A DNA stretch of 13,478 nucleotides from an uncultured Collinsella sp. (GTDB taxonomy: Bacteria > Actinomycetota > Coriobacteriia > Coriobacteriales > Coriobacteriaceae): positions 1-13,478 of the forward strand of contig CAAEON010000051.1 in assembly GCA_900757615.1 (NCBI GenBank), written 5' to 3'. The notes beneath the pieces are model-generated. The model saw only the letters and a list, made by a program, of their open reading frames with translations. It ran no database searches and was not told the DNA's origin. Of this stretch, positions 6,009 to 12,581 are shown piece by piece. Each line of letters starts with the position of its first letter. Positions within the stretch are counted from its first letter, which is position 1. The translations under genes and the position numbers were made by a program.

Positions 6009-7841
6009 ATGGCTCGACTGCACGTAATGGAACGCAGCCACGCTCAGGCCGTCATGGACGACCTGCACGATGCGCTCGGACGTCGCCTGGCGGTGAGTTC
6101 GCTCGCCCCGTGTCCCGTTGAGTTTACGGCAGCGCTCGTCAACCTGTGCTCCACCCAGAGCTGCGGCAAGTGCACGCCCTGCCGCGTGGGCCTGAGCGCA
6201 CTGAGCGACCTGCTCGCCGATGTGCTCGAGGGCCGCGCCGACGAGTCCACGCTCAATCTTATCGAGCGCACGGCCCGCACCATCTACCTTTCGAGCGACT
6301 GTGCCATCGGCTACGAGGCAGGCGCCATGGCGCTCACGGCCATTCGCGGCTTCCGCGACGATTTTGAGCACCACATCCGCGAGCACTCCTGTGGCTTTGA
6401 CCGCGAGGCCCGCGTCCCGTGCGTCTCGGGCTGCCCGGCGCACGTCGACATTCCCGGGTACATTTCGCTCGTTGAGGCCGGCCGCTATGCCGACGCCGTC
6501 AAGGTCATCCGCAAGAACAATCCGCTGCCGCTTGTCTGTGGCCTGGTGTGCGAGCATCCCTGCGAGATGCACTGCCGCCGCGGTATGGTCGACGACCCCA
6601 TGAATATCCTCGCCCTCAAGCGTTTTACCGTTGAGCACAGCGACCTCAACGACCACAAGCCGCATGTAGTGGACAACACCGGTAAGCGCGTCGCCGTGAT
6701 CGGCGGCGGCCCGGCCGGCCTTTCATGCGCCTATTATCTGGCCGTGATGGGCCACAAGGTGACCATCTTTGAGCAGCGCCATCACCTGGGCGGCATGCTG
6801 CGCTACGGCATCCCCAGCTATCGTCTGCCGCGCGAGCGCCTGCAGGCCGAGATCGACTGGATCTTGAGCGCCGGCATCGACGTGGAGCTCGACCGCTCCG
6901 TGAGCGGTGAGGAACTCGCCCGTCTGCGCGACGAGTTCGATGCCGTCTACCTAGCCATCGGTGCCCACAGCGACAAGAAGCTCGGCCTTCCGGGCGAAGA
7001 GGCGCCCGGCGTTGAGTCGGCCGTCAAGATGCTGCGCGCCATCGGTGATGACGAGCTGCCCGACCTGAGCGGCCAGCGCGTGTGCGTCATCGGCGGCGGT
7101 AACGTGGCCATGGACGTGGCTCGCTCTGCCGTGCGCTGCGGTGCCGAAAAGGTGAGCATCGTCTACCGCCGTCGCATCTGCGATATGACGGCCCAGGACG
7201 CCGAGATCGCCGGTGCCCAGGCCGAGGGCTGCGAGGTGCTGGAACTCACCGCCCCGCTCGCCATCGAGACGGGCGAGGACGGTCGCGTGAGCGGCCTGCG
7301 CGTGCAGCCGCAGATTATCGGTGAGCCCCGCCGCGGTCGTCCGGCTCCGCGTGCCGCCGCGACGCCCGAGCGCGTCATTCCCTGCGAGCGCGTGTTCGTG
7401 GCCATCGGCCAGGCCATCGATTCCAAGCCGTTTGAGGAGATGGGCATCGCCTGCAAGTGGGGCTGCGTGGTCACCGATTCGGACGGCGCCGTGCCCAACT
7501 TCGATGGCCTCTTTAGCGGCGGCGACTGCCAGACCGGTCCCGCCACCGTCATCCGAGCCATCAATGCCGGCCGCGTAGCTTCGGCAAACATCGACCGCTA
7601 TCTGGGCTTCGACCACAAGATCAAGCTCGACGTGGAGCTGCCGACCGTCCAGTTTAAGGGCAAGCACGAGTGCGGCCGCTGCGAGCTGGGCGAGCGCGAG
7701 GCTGGCGAGCGTATTCACGATTGGAATCTGGTCGAGCAGGGCCTTACCGAGGAGGAGGCGCGCCAGGAGGCAAGCCGCTGCCTGCGTTGCGACCACTTTG
7801 GCTTTGGCGCGTTCCGCGGAGGGAGGAACCTGGAATGGTAG
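6009..7841 (+). CDS. Hydrogenase-associated flavoprotein: NuoF-type FeS module fused to GltD-like NAD(P)H oxidoreductase
   Basis: Predicted cytoplasmic electron-transfer protein, 610 residues. Residues 45-110 match the C-terminal 4Fe-4S domain of NuoF/HydB proteins (CGKCTPCR with Cys52, Cys55 and Cys58, and Cys98 in SSDCAIGYEAG), without the FMN- and NADH-binding parts of NuoF. Residues 135-210 form the GltD-type FeS domain (CVSGCPAHVDIP; Cys177, 181, 185, 189). FAD binds at IGGGPAG (231-237) and NAD(P)H at IGGGNVAMD (361-369). CxxC pairs follow at 555/558 and 591/594. ATG 6009 is preceded by GAGAGGGGA; an upstream in-frame GTG at 5994 has no ribosome site. The gene overlaps the hydrogenase start by 7 bases, so the proteins probably form a complex exchanging electrons between NAD(P)H and H2. 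From memory this pairing resembles the glutamate-synthase-linked (group A2) [FeFe] hydrogenases. Confidence 0.87.
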   Translation: MARLHVMERSHAQAVMDDLHDALGRRLAVSSLAPCPVEFTAALVNLCSTQSCGKCTPCRVGLSALSDLLADVLEGRADESTLNLIERTARTIYLSSDCAIGYEAGAMALTAIRGFRDDFEHHIREHSCGFDREARVPCVSGCPAHVDIPGYISLVEAGRYADAVKVIRKNNPLPLVCGLVCEHPCEMHCRRGMVDDPMNILALKRFTVEHSDLNDHKPHVVDNTGKRVAVIGGGPAGLSCAYYLAVMGHKVTIFEQRHHLGGMLRYGIPSYRLPRERLQAEIDWILSAGIDVELDRSVSGEELARLRDEFDAVYLAIGAHSDKKLGLPGEEAPGVESAVKMLRAIGDDELPDLSGQRVCVIGGGNVAMDVARSAVRCGAEKVSIVYRRRICDMTAQDAEIAGAQAEGCEVLELTAPLAIETGEDGRVSGLRVQPQIIGEPRRGRPAPRAAATPERVIPCERVFVAIGQAIDSKPFEEMGIACKWGCVVTDSDGAVPNFDGLFSGGDCQTGPATVIRAINAGRVASANIDRYLGFDHKIKLDVELPTVQFKGKHECGRCELGEREAGERIHDWNLVEQGLTEEEARQEASRCLRCDHFGFGAFRGGRNLEW

Positions 7842-9646
7842 AGCTCAACAACCCCACTGTCAGCGACAACACCGAAAGCGGGGCACTCAATATGGTCAAG
7901 CTCACTATCGATAATTGCGAGGTCGTGGTACCCGAGCACACCACGATCCTGGACGCGGCCAAGTCCGTCGGTATCCAGATTCCCACCCTGTGCTACCTGC
8001 GCGATCTGAACGAGATCGGCGGCTGCCGCGTGTGCGTGGTCGAGGTTGAGGGCTGCGACCAGCTGGTTGCCGCCTGCAACAACTACGTGCTCGATGGCAT
8101 GGTGGTTCACACTAACAGCCCCAAGGCCCGCGAGGCCCGTCGCACCAACGTGCAGCTGCTGCTGTCCCAGCACGATTCGCAGTGCACGAGCTGCGTGCGC
8201 AGCGGCAACTGCAACCTACAGACCATCGCCAACGACCTGGGCATTTTCTATCTGCCGTATCAAAGGCATTTGGCGGGCGAGGGCTGGGATTTCGATTTCC
8301 CCATCATCCGCGAAAACGACAAGTGCATCAAATGCATGCGCTGCATCAAGGTATGCGAGAGCGTGCAGGGCCTAGGGATTTGGGACCTGACCAACCGCGC
8401 CACGCATACCGCCGTGGGTACCTGCGGGCGCACGCCGATCGGCAAGACCGATTGCGTCGCGTGCGGCCAGTGCATTACGCATTGCCCGACGGGCGCACTG
8501 CGCGAGCGCGACGATACCGAGACCGTGTTTGACGCGCTCGCTAATCCTGACAAGATCGTGTTGGTGCAGATTGCGCCGGCCGTGCGTAGCGCCTGGGGCG
8601 AGGAGCTCGGCATTCCGCGCGAGGAGGCTACCGTCGAGCGCCTGGCTTGCGCGCTGCGCCGCGTGGGCTTTGAGTACGTGTTCGACACCGACTTCTCGGC
8701 TGATCTCACCATTATGGAGGAGGGCTCCGAGCTGCTCGAGCGCCTGGGTGCCGCTGCTAAGGGTGAGGACGATAGCCGCGGCTGGCCCATGTTCACGAGC
8801 TGCTGCCCGGGCTGGGTGCGCTTTGTGAAGGCGCGCTATCCGGAGTTTGTCGACAGCCTGTCCACGTCCAAGTCGCCGCAGCAGATGTTCGGCGCCATCG
8901 CCAAGACCTACTACGCCAAGGTGCTGGGCGTGGAGCCCGAGCGCCTGTTCGTGGTGTCCGTTATGCCGTGCACGGCCAAGAAGGCTGAGTGCGCGCTGCC
9001 GAGCATGGTGGGCGAGAGCGGCGCACCCGATGTGGACGTTGCGCTGACGGTGCGCGAGATGGTGCGCATGATTCGCGCGAGCCACGTGAGCGTCGACACG
9101 CTTACCGAGGAGCCGCTCGATACGCCGCTGGGCTTTGGCACAGGCGCGGGCGTGATCTTTGGCGCCACGGGCGGCGTGATGGAGGCCGCCGTGCGCTCGG
9201 CATATTACCTAGTGACGGGTAAGAACCCCGATGCGGATTTCTTTACCGACGTGCGTGGACTGGACGGCTGGAAGGAAGCCGTGGCCGATATCGATGGCAC
9301 CAAGGTGCGCGTCGCCGTGGCACACGGGCTGGGCAACGCCGCCCGCCTGCTCGATGCGATTCGCGACGGCCGTGTGGGCTATGACTTCGTTGAGGTTATG
9401 GCGTGCCCGGGCGGCTGCGTCGGTGGCGGCGGTCAGCCCATCCATGACGGCTGCGAGCTGGCGGCCGAGCGTGGCCAGGTGCTGTGGGGGCTCGATGCGA
9501 ACGCCGAGATTCGCTTCTCGCACGAGAATCCCGATGTCCAGGCGTGCTATCGCGAGTTCTTGGGAGCGCCGCTTTCGCCGCTGGCCGAGGAGTTGCTGCA
9601 TACCGACCATCACGCATGGACGATGCCTAACGAGGGGGCGTGCTAG
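7835..9646 (+). CDS. hydA: [FeFe] hydrogenase, catalytic subunit
   Basis: This enzyme interconverts protons and H2 in the cytoplasm; it has 603 residues. The N-terminal relay domains are complete: 2Fe-2S ligands Cys53, 64, 67 and 81; the His113-Cys117-Cys120-Cys126 cluster; and two 4Fe-4S sets (Cys164/167/170/174 and Cys207/210/213/217). The H-cluster motifs are L1 TSCCPGW (321-327), L2 MPCTAKKAE (377-385) and L3 with Cys524 and Cys528 in ACPGGCVGGGGQP. By homology Cys324, 379, 524 and 528 bind the H-cluster and Cys323 relays protons. Nothing essential is missing. ATG 7835 has GGAGGGAGGAA (7818-7828) upstream and overlaps the flavoprotein stop. Starting instead at ATG 7892 would drop 19 residues but lacks such a site. 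The maturases HydE, HydF and HydG are not in the window. The symbol is the generic family name. Confidence 0.96.
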   Translation: MVELNNPTVSDNTESGALNMVKLTIDNCEVVVPEHTTILDAAKSVGIQIPTLCYLRDLNEIGGCRVCVVEVEGCDQLVAACNNYVLDGMVVHTNSPKAREARRTNVQLLLSQHDSQCTSCVRSGNCNLQTIANDLGIFYLPYQRHLAGEGWDFDFPIIRENDKCIKCMRCIKVCESVQGLGIWDLTNRATHTAVGTCGRTPIGKTDCVACGQCITHCPTGALRERDDTETVFDALANPDKIVLVQIAPAVRSAWGEELGIPREEATVERLACALRRVGFEYVFDTDFSADLTIMEEGSELLERLGAAAKGEDDSRGWPMFTSCCPGWVRFVKARYPEFVDSLSTSKSPQQMFGAIAKTYYAKVLGVEPERLFVVSVMPCTAKKAECALPSMVGESGAPDVDVALTVREMVRMIRASHVSVDTLTEEPLDTPLGFGTGAGVIFGATGGVMEAAVRSAYYLVTGKNPDADFFTDVRGLDGWKEAVADIDGTKVRVAVAHGLGNAARLLDAIRDGRVGYDFVEVMACPGGCVGGGGQPIHDGCELAAERGQVLWGLDANAEIRFSHENPDVQACYREFLGAPLSPLAEELLHTDHHAWTMPNEGAC

Positions 9647-9648
9647 CG

Positions 9649-10695
9649 ATGCGCGCGTTTAATGTTGAGCTGTCGCGTCGGGGGTTTGCCTCGGCGTTTG
9701 CCGCGGGCGCGTTGTCGCTCGCGCTGGCTGGCTGCGGCGGCGGAGCTGCGGGGGCGGGGTCGGCTGCCGGGTCCGCCGCTGACGGTGCCGCTGCCGAGCC
9801 GGTTGAGGTGCACGTCGCATCGCTCAAGGGACCGACCTCGATTGGCCTGGTGCAGTTTATGGACCAGGCTGCCGATGACGAGACGGACAACGAATTCGAC
9901 TTTGTGATCAGCGCCGCCGCCGACGAGATCGTGCCCAAGGTCATTCAAGGCGATGTTGACATTGCCCTGGTGCCCGCCAACGTGGCGAGCGTGCTCTATA
10001 ACAAGACCGAGGGCGCGGTGCAAGTCATCGACATCAACACGCTGGGCGTGCTGAGCGTGGTGACGGGCGACGCGGGCGTGACCTCGTTTGGCGACCTGGC
10101 GGGTCGCACCGTCTACATGACGGGCAAGGGCGCCACGCCGGAGTACGTCATGAACTACCTGCTGGAGCGCGCGGGCCTGACCGGCCAGGTGGCGCTCGAG
10201 TTTAAGAGCGAGCCCACCGAGGTGCTGTCGGCCCTGCTTGCCGATCCGTCTGCCGTGGGTGTGCTGCCCGAGCCGTTCAAGACCGCTGCCATCGCAAAGA
10301 GCGAAGGCAAGCTGTCGGCACCGGTGAGCCTGACCGATGTGTGGGACGAGCTGGCGGGTGACACGGGCTCCCGTTTGCTGACGGGCGTGACCGTGGTGCG
10401 CCGTGCCTTTGCCGAGGAGCATCCCGAGGCCGTGGCGGAGTTCTTGCGCTGCCATGCGGCGAGCGTTAAGGCTGTCAATGCGGCGCCGGCAGACTGGGCG
10501 CAGGCCGTGGTCGATGCCGGCATCGTGGACAACGCCAAGATTGCCGAGAAGGCGATTCCCGGGTGCATGCTTGTCTGCCAGACGGGCAGGGATATGAAGG
10601 CGGCACTTAGCGGGTATCTGCAGGTGCTGTCCGACGCGGACGCGAGTGCCGTGGGCGGCAAGCTCCCGGCCGATGATTTCTACTACATGGAGTAG
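9649..10695 (+). CDS. ABC transporter substrate-binding lipoprotein, NMT1/SsuA-like, with twin-arginine signal
   Basis: This extracytoplasmic binding protein has 348 residues. It begins with SRRGF (9-13), a twin-arginine-like motif, then a hydrophobic segment ending in the lipobox LAGC (26-29), so it should be exported and anchored by a lipid on Cys29. A Gly/Ala/Ser linker follows. The mature part starts VEVHVASLKGPTSIGLVQ and has GDVDIALVPANVASVLY, GATPEYVMNYLLERAG and the terminal GGKLPADDFYY. This pattern fits the NitT/TauT/SsuA/ThiY binding-protein superfamily, in a branch whose ligand I do not know. ATG 9649 is preceded by GAGGGGG (9632-9638); GTG at 9640 would sit too close to that site. 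It starts 2 bases after the hydrogenase stop and 3 bases before the permease-ATPase gene, so all appear co-transcribed. Ligand and link to hydrogen metabolism are unknown. Confidence 0.85.
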   Translation: MRAFNVELSRRGFASAFAAGALSLALAGCGGGAAGAGSAAGSAADGAAAEPVEVHVASLKGPTSIGLVQFMDQAADDETDNEFDFVISAAADEIVPKVIQGDVDIALVPANVASVLYNKTEGAVQVIDINTLGVLSVVTGDAGVTSFGDLAGRTVYMTGKGATPEYVMNYLLERAGLTGQVALEFKSEPTEVLSALLADPSAVGVLPEPFKTAAIAKSEGKLSAPVSLTDVWDELAGDTGSRLLTGVTVVRRAFAEEHPEAVAEFLRCHAASVKAVNAAPADWAQAVVDAGIVDNAKIAEKAIPGCMLVCQTGRDMKAALSGYLQVLSDADASAVGGKLPADDFYYME

Positions 10696-10698
10696 CCC

Positions 10699-12075
10699 GT
10701 GCGTGCGTTTGCTCGACAAATGACAGAGCGTATGAAGGCGGTGGCGGCAGGTGGTGCCGTCGCCGCCTTTTGGCTTGCCGTGTGGGTGCTGGTGGCGGGT
10801 CTCGTGGCGCAGCCGTTGATTTTGCCGGGGCCGGGCGCTGTTGCGGTGGCGTTGCTGCGGCTGGTATGCGATGCTAGCACGTGGGCGATTCTGGCGGGCT
10901 CGGGTGCGCGGATTCTAGGCGGTTTGGCGCTTGCCGCGGTGTGCGGTGGTTTGCTGGCCGGAATTTCGTCGCGCTCGCGGGCGTTTGCACGCTTGGTGGC
11001 GCCGGCGCTTTCGTTTGTAAAGGCGACGCCGGTTGCCTGCGTGGTGGTCCTGCTGCTCATTTGGCTGGGGTCGGCGCGCGTGAGCATCGCCGCGGTCTTA
11101 TTGATGGCGCTGCCGGGCGTATATTTCTCGCTGGTCGAGGGCTTGGCACAAGTGGATAAGCCGCTGGAGCAGATGTTTCGCCTGCATGGCGTGCGGAGCT
11201 GGCGACTGCTCTTCGCCCACACCTGGCGCGAAGTCCTGCCGTTTGTGCTTTCGTGCGCCCGCGCCGTGATCGGCATGAGCTGGAAGGCCGGCGTGGCGGC
11301 GGAGCTGATCGGCATGGCGACGGACACCGTGGGTGAGCGCATCTATCAGGCAAAGCTTTTGATTGAGACGGCTGATCTGCTGGCGTGGACCGTGTTGGTC
11401 GTGGCGGCATCGTGGGCATGCGAGCGCGTGCTGGTGTGGCTGCTGCGGGCTTCGGGGCCTGCGGCGTGGCGTGCGGCGGTGCGGTCGCATGGGCATGGAT
11501 TGCGCGGCCGTGCGGGGGCTGCGAGCGATGGCGCTGCGGCGGAGCTTGCGCTTGCCGTGGGCGATCGCGCGCCCTGGGCGCCGGCGCTCGACGGGCTGGT
11601 GCTCAACGTGCCCGCGGGTGGGCGTATCTGTGTGATGGGCGCCTCGGGTGTGGGCAAGTCGACGCTCCTTGCCCTTGCGGCGGGGGAGTGCGCGCCGTGC
11701 TCCATGGTGTTTCAGGATGTGCGCCTGGTCGAGGATGCTTCTGCCCTGGATAACGTGCTGGTGTGCGCCGACGCGCGCGTGAGTGCTTCGAGCGCTGCGG
11801 CCTTGCTGCGCCGGTTGGTGCCGGGAATCGACGTGCATGCGCGCGTGGCCGAGCTTTCGGGTGGACAGCGCCGTCGTGTCGAGATCGCCCGCGCCCTGCT
11901 GTGTGGCGGCTGTGCCGTCATTTTGGATGAGCCCTTTACCGGCCTGGACACCTTTGCGCGCGATGCGACGGCCGAGGTCATGCTCGACCTCCTCAATGGC
12001 CGCATGCTGTTGCTTGCCACGCACGATGTCGCCGACGCTCAGGCCCTCAATATCTCGGACATCATCACGCTCTAA
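10699..12075 (+). CDS. ABC importer: permease and ATPase fused in one polypeptide
   Basis: This inner-membrane importer subunit has 458 residues. About residues 15-250 are an SsuC/TauC-like permease with roughly six membrane helices, an LPGPGAV segment after the first, and an EAA-type coupling loop (EQMFRLHGVRSW, about 157-168, then LPFVLSCARAVI). A linker of about 40 residues leads to an ABC ATPase: Walker A GASGVGKST (314-322), Q-loop Gln339, signature LSGGQ (386-390), Walker B VILDEP (408-412), D-loop GLD (415-417) and His442. All catalytic motifs are present, but only 19 residues separate Walker A Lys320 from Gln339 instead of roughly 40, and the domain is only about 170 residues. GTG 10699 follows GGAG (10689-10692). 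In this family the permease and ATPase are usually separate proteins. The binding lipoprotein just upstream is the expected partner; the substrate is unknown. Confidence 0.87.
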   Translation: MRAFARQMTERMKAVAAGGAVAAFWLAVWVLVAGLVAQPLILPGPGAVAVALLRLVCDASTWAILAGSGARILGGLALAAVCGGLLAGISSRSRAFARLVAPALSFVKATPVACVVVLLLIWLGSARVSIAAVLLMALPGVYFSLVEGLAQVDKPLEQMFRLHGVRSWRLLFAHTWREVLPFVLSCARAVIGMSWKAGVAAELIGMATDTVGERIYQAKLLIETADLLAWTVLVVAASWACERVLVWLLRASGPAAWRAAVRSHGHGLRGRAGAASDGAAAELALAVGDRAPWAPALDGLVLNVPAGGRICVMGASGVGKSTLLALAAGECAPCSMVFQDVRLVEDASALDNVLVCADARVSASSAAALLRRLVPGIDVHARVAELSGGQRRRVEIARALLCGGCAVILDEPFTGLDTFARDATAEVMLDLLNGRMLLLATHDVADAQALNISDIITL

Positions 12076-12130
12076 ATACCTACTCAGCAACAAAATAATC
12101 CGTTTTTCTCCGTCCCCATGGGGCGGGTGT

Positions 12131-12186
12131 GGTATTCTATCTGCGGGGTAATACTTAGGAATACCAAGTAATACCAACGCCGCAGA
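12131..12186 (+). promoter_or_regulatory. Promoter/operator region with four GGTAWT half-sites in a long hairpin
   Basis: Four copies of a short motif occur in 45 bases: GGTATTC (12131) and GGTAATAC (12147) on the + strand, and GGAATACC (12158-12165) and GTAATACC (12168-12175), which are the same motif inverted. TATTCT at 12133-12138 could be a -10 box overlapped by the first copy. The stretch also folds: TCTGCGG (12140-12146) with CCGCAGA (12180-12186), and GGTAATACTT (12147-12156) with AAGTAATACC (12166-12175, one mismatch). Repeated short inverted sites before a ribbon-helix-helix antitoxin gene are what self-repression by that protein would require. That link is inference. Confidence 0.5.
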
Positions 12187-12197
12187 AACAAACTCCG

Positions 12198-12254
12198 GAT
12201 GCGGGCCAATCGGGTTGCCTTCACAGCCCGTCGCCCAGCCGCGTGGCCCGCATC
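12198..12254 (+). other. Structured leader upstream of the antitoxin-like gene
   Basis: GATGCGGGCC (12198-12207) pairs perfectly with GGCCCGCATC (12245-12254). Inside it, CGGGTTG (12211-12217) pairs with CAGCCCG (12224-12230) with one G-U wobble. The result is a closed two-stem fold ending 35 bases before the start codon. No T-run follows, so it is not a terminator, and I do not recognise a known riboswitch class. It may be a regulatory leader or part of a palindromic repeat. Confidence 0.4.
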
Positions 12255-12289
12255 TATCCGCACTACCGTCGTTTCAAAAAGGAAGCGCC

Positions 12290-12493
12290 ATGGCAGAACA
12301 CATGACCCCGGTAGTCGCGAAGGTCTTGCCCGAGGAAAAGGCGGCCTTCGCGGCGGCAACCCAACTTGTGGGCACCACGCCGTCCAACGCAATCCGCATG
12401 TTCATCGCCGCGTTCAATCGCTGCGGCACCTTCCCGTTCGACATCTCGCCCAACGGGGCTTTTGGCACTGCGCCCGATTCTCATCAACAATGA
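12290..12493 (+). CDS. Short RelB/DinJ-like antitoxin, no toxin partner, C-terminus probably cut short
   Basis: This 67-residue protein resembles the RelB/DinJ antitoxin family. VVAKVLPEEKAAFAAATQLVGTTPSNAIRMFIAAFNRCGTFPFD follows the DinJ pattern: a short strand, then helices with the T-S-NAIRMF segment and a PFD motif. The strand-helix-helix N-terminus would bind DNA as a dimer. ATG 12290 has AAAAAGGAAG just upstream. Family members are, as I recall, about 85-100 residues long, with a C-terminal part that wraps the toxin. Here that part is missing: after PFDISP only 14 residues remain, and the stop lies at the edge of a REP-like palindrome. No YafQ/RelE-type toxin follows; the next gene is a membrane protease. 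It may therefore act only as a DNA-binding regulator of its own promoter, or be a remnant. Confidence 0.72.
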   Translation: MAEHMTPVVAKVLPEEKAAFAAATQLVGTTPSNAIRMFIAAFNRCGTFPFDISPNGAFGTAPDSHQQ

Positions 12494-12501
12494 CTGTCCC
12501 A

Positions 12502-12564
12502 AACTGCCGGCACTTGGGGACGTTCTTTTTCTGCCGGCAGTTAAGGAACGTCCCTAAGTGCCGG
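12502..12564. repeat. REP-like palindromic element
   Basis: CCGGCACTTGGGGACGTTC (12507-12525) pairs with GAACGTCCCTAAGTGCCGG (12546-12564), 19 pairs with one G-T wobble, around a 20-base loop that itself holds the perfect palindrome CTGCCGGCAG (12531-12540). The two halves also read as direct repeats, since CTGCCGGCA followed by TT and GGA occurs at 12504 and at 12531. It starts 8 bases after the antitoxin stop and ends 17 bases before the protease start. The shape is typical of small repeated extragenic palindromes, whose copy number elsewhere cannot be judged here. The T5 at 12526 lies in the loop, so it is not a simple terminator, though the hairpin may still affect transcript ends. Confidence 0.75.
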
Positions 12565-12581
12565 GTTTTGAGGAGGTTGGC

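Noticed and set aside
9643..10719. A 358-codon - strand frame opposite the lipoprotein gene
   Set aside because: It mirrors the substrate-binding protein gene almost exactly and reads as Arg/His/Gly-rich low-complexity sequence.
12110..12126. Near-palindrome CCGTCCCCATGGGGCGG considered as terminator of the transporter gene
   Set aside because: The T-run lies before, not after, the hairpin on the + strand, and in the - direction it would be followed by an A-run. No clear terminator was found after 12075.
11098..12177. A 359-codon - strand frame opposite the permease-ATPase gene
   Set aside because: The + strand carries every ABC motif in order; the - strand product is Arg/His/Gln-rich with no domain.
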